From Lactifluus volemus (taxonomy: Eukaryota; Basidiomycota; Agaricomycetes; Russulales; Russulaceae): 64,000 bases of DNA. Under the pieces are notes generated by a model, which saw only the letters and a program-made list of their open reading frames with translations, searched no databases and was not told the origin of the DNA. The translations under genes were made by a program, and so were the position numbers. Shown piece by piece: positions 23,572-34,951 of this stretch. Position 1 is the stretch's first letter. Each line of letters opens with the position of its first letter. The stretch covers positions 1,736,001 through 1,800,000 of the forward strand of contig WTXI01000001.1 of NCBI GenBank assembly GCA_022376515.1, given 5' to 3'.

Positions 23572-24109
23572 ATGGTTCGTCAAACCAACATGTATGGTTT
23601 GGCTCTGCGTAATCTGACAATACCGTGTCATTTGACAGTCATCTGAGTTGAGATACACCGCAAATACACAGCTAGAACATCGTCAGTGATCCGACCATTT
23701 CTTTATCAACATTCTTACATCTTGTTCATTAGTCCATGCTCGTTATACTGGCACTGGTAAGCGACATGTGTCCTTGTTCCTCCTCAAGGTTGCCCTGATA
23801 TCTTTGTAGGCCATGCAGATCTGAGCAAATTGTCTGTCTTTACCTTGCTCTGCTTACTGCTTCTCATTCACTCGTTTATGTAGTGAATGGCTTACACATC
23901 AGCACCGGGATACACTATCATCCATTGTCGGACACACCAGCCTCTTGTCCTACCTTGCTATTGCAGATGGGGAGGCCACCGGGCGTATCAAATTCGAGAT
24001 GACCGAGGTGCGTCGGTTTGACATTGTTACTGAAATCTATGCTGATGGGTGGAAAACCCAGAGAATGCTTCAGCCATGTGGTCCCCCTCCCCCAAAGGAC
24101 GACGATTAA
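23572..24109 (+). CDS. SF3B5: Splicing factor 3B subunit 5 (SF3b10)
   Basis: This smallest subunit of the SF3b complex of U2 snRNP helps recognise the branch point. The 87-residue product is built from six coding exons: 23572-23574, 23639-23681, 23733-23756, 23810-23831, 23884-24007 and 24062-24109. All phases fit and the lengths sum to 88 codons. Conserved segments are RYTANTQLEHL, ARYTGTGHADLSKFEW, THQHRDTLSSIVGH, YLAIADGEA and MLQPCGPP. The human protein has 86 residues. The first coding exon is only the ATG, followed by donor GTTCGT; intron 4 uses donor GTCTGT. The tiny exons hide the gene from simple ORF scanning. Confidence 0.93.
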
Positions 24110-24650
24110 TGTGGCCACTGTGTCCAAACTGCGAATTCTGAAGGCTGATTCGATACATACCTTGTGTAGTAGCCTTGTCAATGCGCAAGATCTTTCATGT
24201 TTAGCTGCAAGGTGTACACGGCATCCGGTGGCTTCGCTTTCGGAGTCTGCTCTACGCCATCATCTATTTCATGACTTGCTCGACTGTTATCCCGTCATCG
24301 ATGCTCCGCAGATCGGTAATTGCGGCCCCATCCAATTTGCGTTTTTGAGCTAGGTCGGGTCTATTCCGTTTTTAACCGCCACACTCCACAGAGCGAGCTT
24401 CACCAGCACCAAGCTTTGTTATGCGGTCCCGTGAAATAGTCTCTCCCATTCAGCTTTTGTGGTCGTCCTGCCCATACCTGGCACCCTGGCGCTTTTGACC
24501 TACGTGTGGACTCGACCAAACCGGGAAGTATCTTCCGCGATTGAGTCTTTGTGGCCACTTTTACACTTTGGCACCTTGGCACCCTGATTCACGAGTTGTG
24601 GATGCCGCGTCCCGTTACTGCAGCTTTTTTTAAAGACCAGCAGAACAATC
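24110..24650. other. intergenic
   Basis: These 540 bases contain open frames on the plus strand (to 24353) that continue past the SF3B5 stop in other phases and match nothing I know. I see no gene. Confidence 0.45.
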
Positions 24651-26655
24651 ATGGCCTCTCAATTCTTTCCCAATTCTCCCTCAGGACAACTTCCTCCCGT
24701 TGCTGAGTTTGCCCTCTGTTTCAACTGACCCTAAACCGAAAAATACTTTGCAACTTGCTAACTTAGAATGCTACAACTTGGTATGAGTCACTCTTTCCAT
24801 GATGATGACGCGCTAAAGCAAGGCCCTCGCATCGACTGACTACATCAGAACACCCTACTTTAACTTCTACTTATGGCCCTCTTACTGCTCTACCTGGGCC
24901 TAGATACAAGAACCGTGCCGGGCAGTTCCTGGTAGAGCCGCCCCCAGCGTTTCCACCTGCATTCCATGGGCTCTCCGCTATCAAGTCTTTTCTCGCTTCA
25001 TCCTCACACCCGTTCAACCGTCAGCCTGGCGCTGATTCCGAAGGTGTCGACCAATACGATACCCGACACGAGCACGTTAATTACAGGATCATTCGTGGTG
25101 TGAAGTACGACTCGTATCCACGCAACGGAGTCCCGTACTATATGCTATTCGACGAAGTCAGCGCCGAAACGTGAGTCGCACTGGTGTATTGAACATTTAT
25201 GGAAGAGTTAGCTTTACATGCAGTGAATTCCACACACACCAGCTGTTTCAAAAGCTGTCGAAGGATGGCTCTCCATCTTTTCTTTACATCCCCCCCTCGT
25301 CACCTGTCCGTAATGCCCTCGAAGTTGGATGCGGGGAGGGTCACTGGGTCGAGTACGCTGCGGAGGTGTGGCGAGTCCACGAAACAAAGATCACCGGAAT
25401 CGACGTCCCACTTTCCAACCAAGAAAAGCAGAAGAAGAACCCCGGGTCAATCGCGGAGAACGCAAACTTGCTCTATTGCAACTTGTGCGTATGATCACTC
25501 TTTGAACTCTTCACTGACCTGACCGTGCAACCATTTCCAGCGTTACAGAGGGGATTCCATTTTCGGACAACTCGTTCGATTATGTGCGTTTGAACGATAC
25601 CATGGCAGTGATCCCGCAGGATTGCTGGAACTTTGTTCTCTCTGAGATCCATCGTGTCATGACCCCGGAGGCCGCCTGGAGCTCATCCACGACCAGCTCT
25701 GCTTCTCATCAGTTGGCCGTGACGTTCTGTCGGCTCGGCGAAACGCATGACGACACCACCACGCTCCAAAACAAGACCACACGATAACGACTGGGAAGCC
25801 GAAATGCGGAACTGCGATAACCTAGAGAGACTTTACCTCGAAATGTTAGCACAGAGGTATGGAGTCCATCCCCAACCCCGCGCGATCCTCTTGGACGCCA
25901 TCCAGAAGCAATTCGGTAACGGCGGGCTCGTCAAGACCTCCAACTTTCACGTCTGCCTTCCGTCGAAGGATTTCGTGGCCCAAAACTGCGCCGGCGCGTT
26001 AAAAGGTGCGGAACCGAAAAAGCGCGAGTTTGGGCTCGGCATCACCATCGACTGGGGTCAAGAAAAGAGCGTCAAGACGAGTGCGAAATCCTCTCGGTAC
26101 CACCATGGAAAATCATTTTCATTGACGAACCTACCGCTCATCCTGAACAAGAAGCCGGCGAAGGCTACAGACGCGGTACAATCGCCCCCGCTGGTGAACG
26201 CTATCAGCCGCCCGGCGTCGTGTGGTCCCCACATCTTCGGATGGTTCACGTCGTCCTATGACGCTCATATCAATGTCGCCGACCGAGCTCGAAATGCACT
26301 CGAACAAGCACGTCCACTCGGTCATAAGCGCAAAGTTCGCCTTGGAGGCTCACAACGACGAGCTTCGAGTGAACGGCAAGCCTTCGATATCGCATAAAAC
26401 CTTGGACGATGCCCTATGGCAATATTCGTTGTAAATTCTTTTTCATTTTGCACCATCTCGTAATGGGCACTCATGGCACTTTTTTTTCTTCCTTGCAGGT
26501 TCCGCCGTAAACGGTTCAATTGGCCTGAATTGGATCCTTTTGGATACGAAACCGACGAGGAAGGACAAACGTGTTACCTCACCCTCGATAATCAACGTAC
26601 TGATGGACTCACGCCTATACGACTATTTGAAATCTTTGAAGTGTTCAGAGTATAA
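24651..26655 (+). CDS. SAM-dependent methyltransferase, frame broken at four or more points
   Basis: This is a class I methyltransferase of the type common in basidiomycetes; the substrate is unknown. An N-terminal segment ends with the exon carrying YRIIRGVKYDSYPRNG and a VPYYMLFDE run. Then come NALEVGCGEGHWV (SAM motif I), TGIDVPLS, GIPFSDNSFDYVRL and RVMTPGGRLELIHDQ, and a C-terminal block SPTELEMHSNKHVHSV and RRKRFNWPELDPFGYE. The frame breaks at 25663-25666, just before 25747, at 26063-26066 and at 26255-26256; each is repaired by one base, three clearly in homopolymers. Four breaks could mean a young pseudogene, but conserved residues remain on both sides of each. The start at 24651 (MASQFFPNSPSGQ) and the first introns are uncertain. 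Confidence 0.75.
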
Positions 26656-26859
26656 TTGAAAGGGAGTCAGTCCGCTATGTTCATCATGCGCACCCGTCAT
26701 GTTCCTTTATCGCTACGTATCACAATTCGTATCTTGTTACTACTCATCATATTCGTTCATTTCGGAATTCTGTCAGCTCTCATAGTTCACACAGTGTTTA
26801 TTACATCACAATTACATTTCACTTAAAGGCGGGTTTGTTCTCTCGCATGTACCGTAACG

Positions 26860-28404
26860 TTATGCAATTATACTTAATTTAAAGCGTCCAGTGGGCTGAT
26901 CAAATGAGGTATAATGTGAACCTGAATGGCGAATGATTTTCAACAGTTTCACTTCTAGATCAACCCCTCAGATTGTTCCAGAAATGAAATACTACTATCA
27001 AGCTCGAAGGGTGACACCTCTTCAGCTGACAGGTTCTGGTCCGCTAGAGATCAGAACCGTAAGTTTGACGTGCAGGAGCACCCGAAACCTTTGCTCACTG
27101 AGTGCGACCAGAAATGAATTCACAAGTCAGCATTCCGGACCGTCAGAGCGATGTATGCTGTTCCACTCGCAGACGATGACGGCGTCTGCAGCGCGATATT
27201 GAGGGTAGAAAGAAAAGGGGCGATCATATCAGGATGATACAGCTGCGGGTGGTCAGGGTCCGCGTACGGTAAGTAAGAATGGGCCCACGATGTCTGCGCC
27301 AAGTACCAAATCCGGTTTAATGCCGTCCAAAAATGAGCGAATATTCGGAACTTGATCTTCCGCAAGGGCATCAAACCAGTCTAGTGATTTAACATACAAC
27401 TCTTTGTGCCAGTGAGACGCATCTGGAATAGCTAAGCGGCACATCGGGCATTCATGGGAAACAATGCTTACTACATGATAATCGAGTATTTTCGTGGCAT
27501 CGCCTCAGGACATCGCCATTTACGTCGGTGAGGTACAAGACGTCGCGTCCTGTCGTCCCGCTTCCGTTGACTTGGATGTCAGCTACTATAAGACCGAGAA
27601 AGCCAGTACCGGAGCCTAATTCCAAGACAGATTTATTGATTAAAAGGGCTGGGAAGATATTTGAGCGATGCGAAAAGGCTGACACTACACGTCATACTTG
27701 GGTTCGCAATAAGATATTGAGCTAAGACAAAACTGGCACGCCACGTCCGCAGTCCAGTGGTACCACTTTCAATAGTAGTTCTAGACTCGAACAGAGTGAC
27801 AGAATGACCTTCCATCGATGGGATAATATCGGCTGACGGAGACGCCCTCCAATAATGGGTGACGAAAGATGGTGGGGGTGGTATGGCGGTGTTGTGAGCC
27901 CTATCGTGATGAATTCGCTTGGGAAACGATCCGCAACTCGCAAACTTAATGGACATACACCGGCTTACTCGTCGCCACCAAGGAAATCAGTCTATCGTAT
28001 AGTCGCTGATCGATCTCAGCATCCTCCTGTGTAAGAGAAACTGATAAATTTGTGAAGGTGAAGGATTTGATTGCGCGTGCCTCATCGCCAAGTAGTAATT
28101 CAAGGTGTTCGATTATCCACTTCCAAAAAGATAACTGATATGTATGCGAGGGAGGGAATTGTGACAAGTGCGGATTTAAGAGGATAGAAGAGAGAACAAA
28201 GTGATGTACTTGAAGAAAACCAAGTTGTGAAGGAAATGATAACAATCGAGGGTGTCTGAGAGCAGAGTACCCTTGCAAAAGGCCAAGAGAGAGAAGACAT
28301 TGGTAACCGGCGCGTCCGCACGCGTCGCACTTGACGCCAACCCGCTCTGGCAGAGCATGTTTCGTCACCGTCAATCCCTTTCTTCTATCCCCCGCCATGC
28401 ACAA
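26860..28404 (-). CDS. EFM3: Protein-lysine N-methyltransferase, EFM3/FAM86 (EEF2KMT) type
   Basis: This is likely a cytosolic enzyme methylating elongation factor 2 (inferred from family). The N-terminal FAM86-type region shows LLQGYSALRHPRLLSFPSQ, SSILLNPHLSQFPPSHTYQ and SFWKWIIEHLE. The methyltransferase part has LFESRTTIESGTTGLRTW, SVLELGSGTGFLGL (SAM motif I), LTDVNGDVLRRC and KPDLVLGADI, with introns in between that splice in phase. Near the C-terminus one base is missing at 26964-26967 (four C for five), after which the chain continues with GVDLEVKLLKIIRHSG to a stop at 26860-26862; one upstream junction there stays unresolved. The start is not certain: the frame is open to ATGs at 28398 and 28404, which overlaps the opposite-strand mS45 start. 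Confidence 0.8.
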
Positions 28405-29619
28405 AAGTTAACTTATCAAAACCATTTTCCTCTATTTCGCGTGTGGCTTTCCCCGCCCGAACGAAGGGAGAGCAAAAGGAACAAGAAGATGGTGGCTGGT
28501 CCGCACCGAAAGACCCAACCATGACTGTCTGGAAGAAGACTGTTGGAAAAGAATTCGAAAACCCACATAGGCCATGTAACTGGCTAGGAGGCAAAGTAGT
28601 TGAGTCTTCTCCGTCTGTGTACCGAACCGAACTTTGTCACTTATTTTTGCAACTCTCTTGTTGTTAGCCCTTCCCCTTGAACCCGTCCTTTAAGCCCCCA
28701 ACGCCAGTTTCGGATGCTCTTAAAAATACATTATATCAGTCATTCATGGCTAATCCGACTGCCAATTCCGCGCGCGAGCTTGCCGGTCGCTACTACTTGA
28801 GTATAAACGCGTGGAGGCTATCCTACGGCTGAAAGGTCTGGAGGAGAGCTGGAAAAAGGTTTGTCTCCCTGCCCTTCTTTTTTAGCCAGATCTTGGCAGA
28901 ATGATGCTTGCAAAGATTAGTCTTGAAGACATATAAATGGTTATATCATCGCTTCGTTTTTCTGATTCTATCTCCTTCACGATGCAAGTATAGTCCGCTA
29001 ACATTTCGTTTCCAGGAGGTATGGTCGCATCATATATGAGCTGTCAACTTGCGCTGATCGGAAATTAGGGTAAGCCCTTCAGACGGGATTCCTCAAAGGG
29101 ATGGAACAATTCTCGGCGTCACACGCGACGCTCGCGAGCACAAAACTCACGAAGATTGGGTGCAGAGCCGAATGAAGACCGTTGAGGCTGATGCTCTGGA
29201 TCAAGTTGAAGGAGACCAAGCGCGGGCTCGATACCAGCGTATGTTTTGGGAGCCAGTAGTCGAAGGGCAGGTTCGTGATTCTCGAGGTACTCACTTCTAC
29301 TTCTTTGCCAATTTCCTCGCGTCGTCAGGAACCTGTACTCCCAACTGCATTGAAAAAGGCGCGAGAAGATGCCAAACGGCACGGGCGGTCTGACGAATCC
29401 GCAAAGTCAAACGCTATCACTCTCGATCTTCCTCATGAGGGTGGGAGGGAAGTCACAAGTACCAGCGGTGCTGCCATTGGCCGACCGGCAATCAAGTTTA
29501 TCGACGTTGGCGATAAGTTTGTGGACCCGAAGGATCGTATGCGGCGAATGAAAGAGAGCGAGAGGCGAGCAAAGGTCCGGAGCAAGAAAGCCTCAAAACG
29601 TCATCTCGTACCCGCATAG
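28357..29619 (+). CDS. Mitochondrial ribosomal small-subunit protein mS45 (Bot1-like)
   Basis: This fungal mitoribosome protein (Pfam family of S. pombe Bot1p, eukaryotic mitochondrial regulator) shows NWLGGK then PFPLNPSFKPPTPVSDAL, ARELAGRYYLSI, KRVEAILRLKGLEESWKKG, REHKTHEDWVQSRMK and ARARYQRMFWEPV. The C-terminal exon ends in a basic RRAKVRSKKASKRHL. The ATG at 28357 opens an Arg-rich, acid-free leader (MFRHRQSLSSIPRH) that would suit mitochondrial import. Single-base losses are needed at 28805-28807 (AAA for AAAA), about 29078-29079 and about 29113 to follow the family sequence, and probably at 28435-28437. If the leader is not used, the ATG at 28526 is an alternative. It is divergent from, and possibly overlaps, the EFM3-like gene. 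Confidence 0.8.
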
Positions 29620-29836
29620 ATATTCATGTTTAAAATCATTGGAGCCATGGGCTGGCTTCGTTAATGGGAATGAGGCTCTTATGCCTCATCTGAGATACAG
29701 CAAAGTTCCATATCAACTCTAAATTGCTGGCAAGAGGTATTTAATCTATGATCCAATCGTTTAACAGTCAAGTTGCAATTTCTTTTGATGTGATTGATGG
29801 TGAATATCTCAATTTGTGCTGCTAAAGTTACACTAT

Positions 29837-32020
29837 TCAGTAGGCGAAACGGAAATCCAATCTCTCGTTCCCGACGTCCTTCGTGGTTTTGAGATACTCT
29901 GCTTGTTCCTATGCAAAGTCCCATCAGATGGAGATCACAGAATGCGGCGCTACCCATACTTTGGGCGTCATGGAGAACCAGATCTTCTCCCTGCGTCGGT
30001 TTATGCTACGATAGAAGAAAAAGGTGAAGATATACAGAACGATGTTCATGACGCATAAGGAGATCAAGTCTCGGTTGCCTCTCTTATCTGTATAAATCTA
30101 TGAGTTGTAGTCGATTGAACGAGAAGGGAGACGACTAACAAAGGGGCGCGTCGTCTGCTCGGTAGATATTTGCCTGATGAGTTGGTTGTCAGCCATAAGA
30201 CGCGGTCAGTCCAGGAATGTATGGGTCACTTACGCCGATAATTGAACCAAGTTGGACTGAGATGTTATACATGGACGCTGAAACAGTCCTCGTTCTAACA
30301 CTGTTAGAGTTGCGGGACGCCCAGGCAACCTGGATAGGGTGTACGTATGGGTAGCCAACAATGAGAGTAACCACAGCAAAGTAAACCCATTGGGAAGTAT
30401 GCTCTGTGAATGTGTAAAGGGCGATGAGCAACGGTAAGGCCCAGAGCTGCAGGATGACTGTCGAAAGCACCCGGCTGTCAATCACTTCGCTGAGGTAGGC
30501 GGTACCGAGCAAGCCGATGGCGCCAATCACGCTTGCGGGTACACTTAGGAAATTTGACTGTTCGGTGTTGAATCCAAGGTTACGAAGTATGAGAGTCAAG
30601 TACTGCTGAGAAGGTTCTACAGGGACTGTTCCAAAGGGAAAAGGAGAACTTGAGTGTCACTTGAGATTTTAAATTCGGAGCGAAGTACTTAGGTGTATCA
30701 GTCCCAAGATATAGATGGGCCACATGCGCCAGTCCCAAACAGCGTTCCAGATCATTTTCAATGTCAGACCTTGCCGGTTGTGCATGTCTGACTTGGAAGG
30801 ATCGTCGCGCAACACTCGGTTTACCATGATAACCTCTTCTCTGTAGGTGGCTATTGGTCAAGGTCACAGACATGCCGAGGACAAAGGTCGGCTCACCGTT
30901 CCGTGAACCAACCGTTTGGACGGAACCATGCTTTGGTTTGCGTCGGACCGGGAGGCATTAACGCGAAGGACAGTAGGCCGCACACACAGGTGAAGATCCC
31001 TTCGATGAGGAAAAGGTATCTCCACCCTGCGACCCCATCATATCCATTGAGTGCTAGGATCCCCGCAGCTAGGAAAGCACCAACGATTTGGGTCATGTAG
31101 TTCGAGATCCAAAACCATGCAAGTCGAATTGGCACTATCGGGGTTGTCTTTGAGGTGGTCGGGAGACAGGGGAGGTACCTACATTCTGTTTTCGTGTAGA
31201 AAAAAGAGAGATAAAGGACAGTATCCGGAATGAAACCTCCTTGCAAGAAGCCAAGCAAAGATCTGTAGAGCACCTGAGTTGGACATTTGACAGCACATGC
31301 GCTTGATTCACCTTGTGGCGAGAAATGACGCTCTTCCGACAACCAATACTGACTCCAAGACACGACGCTCCATAGCACCATCTAGGGAAGTTGATACATT
31401 CGGTGACTCTGAGGATTATATATATCATACCTGGGTTGGTATCCAAACATCGGGGCCGACACGTTTTGAAATCAATTGTGAGGGTAGCTCTGCGATGAGA
31501 AAGGACAACAGGAATAAAGTCCTTCCAAATTGAAGTCGTGGTGGTTATGTGGAGGTCCTCTAAAAAGTTATCCGTGTTGGCTTGGGATATATTGCTACGG
31601 TCTAGATCTAGCGCAAAAAACATGACGAATGCCCACAACATGATCCTCAGATCGATTTTCCGCACGAGGCGCTAAAGAAAACTCAGATAAAGAATGAAAA
31701 AAAAAAAGGCCACGCCACCTGTAACCCACCTTCTCTTCGCGCCAGGTCCAGCGTGCATTGGGATCGAAGCGGTGGGTGTTTTCATAGCTTGGTGGCGGTC
31801 GATACAGCTCCAGAGTAACTGGGTCATCAAAGACAGAAGGCTGCGTTGCAACTGCATCTAGGTCAAGCTTCACCGTCCGGCGCCAGAAACGTCTGGAAAG
31901 TCGATCCCCGTCATTGGTGAGGGGTGCGAGAGGGAGTGACGAATCCTGACAGAGCCCGTAACCCGGGGCCGGAGAGTCCTTCGCCTCTTCGGTCGACTCT
32001 GAGTATCGTCTGGTCGACAT
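29837..32020 (-). CDS. Major facilitator transporter, DAL5-like anion:cation symporter
   Basis: This is a plasma-membrane permease of the allantoate/nicotinate-type family; the solute is not predictable. After a soluble N-terminus ([20 protein letters not shown]) come [30 protein letters not shown] (TM1), [65 protein letters not shown] and [14 protein letters not shown]. The second half follows, ending [18 protein letters not shown] with stop at 29837. These are standard DAL5-family landmarks. Three single-base losses (31525-31526, 31539 and 31336-31337) break the frame in the first half; adding one base each restores the family sequence. An upstream in-frame ATG exists at 32077. Confidence 0.85.
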
Positions 32021-32753
32021 GCTAAATTTGTGAGGAGACCGAGAATTAAGTCGGGACAAATAGCATGGAAACGCCATGCTACTTATTTATATTTCCCAGA
32101 CGATAGGTTCGACAAAGTAAGGGCATGAACTTGCTACAAGCAGCCGGTCTCATGAGGATGCGGCAAACGGAGGGCTTAGCAAGACAAGTCCGATCTAAAG
32201 ACGATTCGGATGCCAGCCATGTGGCCGTGATCGATGTGATCCTGAGCAATATTGAGCACCGAAATTGCCGTTTATTCGCTTCGAAGCTATGGCGAACTAA
32301 GATGGTGCATGATGGAGGTGTATTGCCTAACCTGTAGAACTCAATTGCTAGCCGGAATTAGCGGGCTCGTCTGCAGCAAGAAAATGTGGAGACATTTTGC
32401 TGGACATCTTCCCTAAGTTCCTTAACATACATGACGACGCCACGGACACCTTCGAAATCATCAATACCCAGGCGTTGTACAAGTACACCACCCAGCAGAC
32501 GGCAACAAAGGATGGGAGCACAAACTGCGAGCGGGAGCGGAATGACCAGTTGGAACGTGGCCATAATGCACGCAAGGGTTCGTCAGCATTTCTAGTAACC
32601 TCTGGCGCGGGCATTTAATACTGTCCTGGGTTCTTGCCAATCTCTCTTTAGGTAGCAAAGTGTTAGGAAGCTCCCTAACATATCCTATATTGGGAGCCAC
32701 TCGGATGCCCACTCTTGCTACAAACCTATTACATTACATCACCTAGCTGGTCT
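32021..32753. other. intergenic between transporter and CCT7
   Basis: About 730 bases. Overlapping frames on both strands at 32125-32618 contradict each other and contain no domain. I see no gene; transporter promoter and CCT7 terminator are expected. Confidence 0.5.
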
Positions 32754-34700
32754 TCATCGCCGCGGAATACCGCCTCTGCCCCGCCCACGCAGCGCTCGTT
32801 GCGCAGCACCGGGTGGCGCTCTAGGGCCAGGATTGGACTACAGCCATTCGCAGGAATGATAAGCCACCGAAATCATTCACGGCGTGAAAGTCAACTCACC
32901 TGCTCGCTCTGGGGATTCCTGACGGTCTCGTCGACGGAAACGATGAGACATGCGGCTTCCACCGCGCTACTGATCGCGTTGGTCTTGATCAGACTGGGCT
33001 CCCAAACGAATGCTTCCATATTATCTCGAACGCCCTCGGGTCCATCGACATCGACACCAACCCATTTCTCACCACGTGCGTGCTTCATGCGAAGCTTGTT
33101 CAAGATGTCAGTCGAATCGAGGCCTGCATTGTCGCAGATCTGCCGAGGTATAATTTCGAGTGCTTTTGCAAACGCGATTTGCACGAGTTGAAGCTTGCCC
33201 GGAATAGATAACGCGTGCTTCCGTATATAAGCAGAAAGGTCCATCTAGACAGGAGTCAATGAAGGTCTCTCGCATCAGCAAATACGCACTTCGATCGCGC
33301 CGCCACCAGCTACAACCTCCCCATTTTTCACTGCGCGCTTCACCACCATCACAGCATCATGGAGACTCCGCTCAACTTCCTCTATGAACTGTTCAGCACC
33401 TCCACGGAGGATCATAGTGCACGTTTTTGCTTTAGGACACTCTCAAACACGTTGTATCGCTCGCCACCGATTTGTCGCTCCTCGAACCTGCCGCAGGTTC
33501 CGAGGTGCTCACGGCCCATATCCGAAGTCGTAGACTGTATCGAGCCTCCAACAGCTTGCACGACCCTTCGAAGGTCTGCAGCTACAACACGCCCAGCGCA
33601 AAAGATGTCCCGGTCGGCGAACCACTGGGTGGCCAGATCTCCGATGGGAAGCTTGCTCAGCACGACCTTGGCGCCCGTTTTTTCGATTTCTTGCAGCTTG
33701 CGGTAGATGATTTCCCACTCGGCATCGACGATCGCCTGATAATCGGCGACGGCATCCACACGGACTTCAGCGTTGTCCTTTTCTGCTTTTAGTTCGAGCT
33801 CCACATTGAGCGAAAGAATAAGTGGGTTGGCGAAAGATTTGGGTTGTTGTTCTGCGCCAGCATAAGTGAACGTCTTTTTGAACGATACACCGCGGATAAG
33901 AAGGGAGTCTTGCATGCCGCCTCCCGGAATCTTCTTTACACCAATGAGGGACTCATCCAGGTCGTCTTGATCGAGGGAGAGCACCGCATCCACGACCATT
34001 TTTGAGAAGAACGGCTTCTCTGAATGAATAAGCTTTGACGACATGGACGTGGATGCGCATTTGAGTAGGAGGGAGTGGAACTTTCTGGACAGCGCTTCAG
34101 AGTAGATCCAAGACCCAACATGAAATGGCCTTACTCAGGGTCTGAACGATCGACTGTTGTTTGTATCTCTTCGATGCGATCGATGCACTGAACAGAGAGG
34201 GATTTAGCGAAAACGACTAGAAAAAAAGGGAGCACGCACAAGCTGGGCGGCTTGACGGAATCCCTTCATGATGATATGCGGGCTAACGTCCTCCTCGATA
34301 TACCCTTTAACTTCCTTCAGCAGTTGTGCGGCGAGAAGTACGACGCTCGTAGTGCCATCGCCAACCTCCGCATCTTGAGCTCTAGCAATGTCGACGAGCG
34401 TCCTTGCCGCCGGATGTATGATGTCGAGAAGCTTCAGAATGGTGGCACCATCGTTAGTGATTTGTGCTTCTCCCCGATCATTCACTATGAGCTTGTCCAT
34501 TCCCCTGGGTCCCAGTGTGCTTGCAGTGTCTCGGAGATGGCTAGACATGCTGAGATGTTAGACAAAAGTTGACCCTTTCCTTGAGATGTATCCGTTCCCT
34601 CTTTGAGGAGGACAACAGTGGGTTGCTGCAGGATATAAGTACAAGAGGCTTAGTTGTCGAAAAAGACTTGACGACTCACGATGGGTAATGGTCGTTGCAT
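32754..34700 (-). CDS. CCT7: T-complex protein 1 subunit eta (CCT7)
   Basis: This is a subunit of the cytosolic TRiC/CCT chaperonin that folds actin, tubulin and other proteins. The start at 34700 (MQRPLPI, then an intron) leads into [18 protein letters not shown]. Next are [33 protein letters not shown] (ATP site), [48 protein letters not shown] and VDETVRNPQ. The C-terminus is [11 protein letters not shown]. The frame breaks twice in very conserved places: near 34518-34530 (between AISETL and STLGPRG) and at about 33442 (GTTTGAGAGTGTCC for FEECPKAKT). Both need a single added base. The essential function and conservation argue for assembly errors. Confidence 0.93.
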
Positions 34701-34951
34701 CTTTCCTTTGACCAAACTCAAGTCGCGCTCCAAAAAAGAAAAGATGGCTTATGTCATCCGTGTACTAATAGTACATACTATCTACGAACCCTGTGCGCGC
34801 TTTATTTCCTCTATTTTCATCTCCACTGACCGCCTATTTCGCAAGAGGCAGTATTCGCCGAACCTATTCTGACTCTGCCACATCTCACCTGGCAGCCAGA
34901 ATGCCCGCGTAAGTCGAGACGAGTGGCGGACATCGATGAAGGGGAGACAGG

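Noticed and set aside
23640..24353. Plus-strand frame ending near 24353 as a separate gene
   Set aside because: It is an out-of-phase reading of SF3B5 exons and their introns; the spliced SF3B5 explains the interval to 24109.
32125..32618. Opposing frames upstream of the transporter
   Set aside because: They overlap in antisense, differ in composition from the neighbours, and have no motif.
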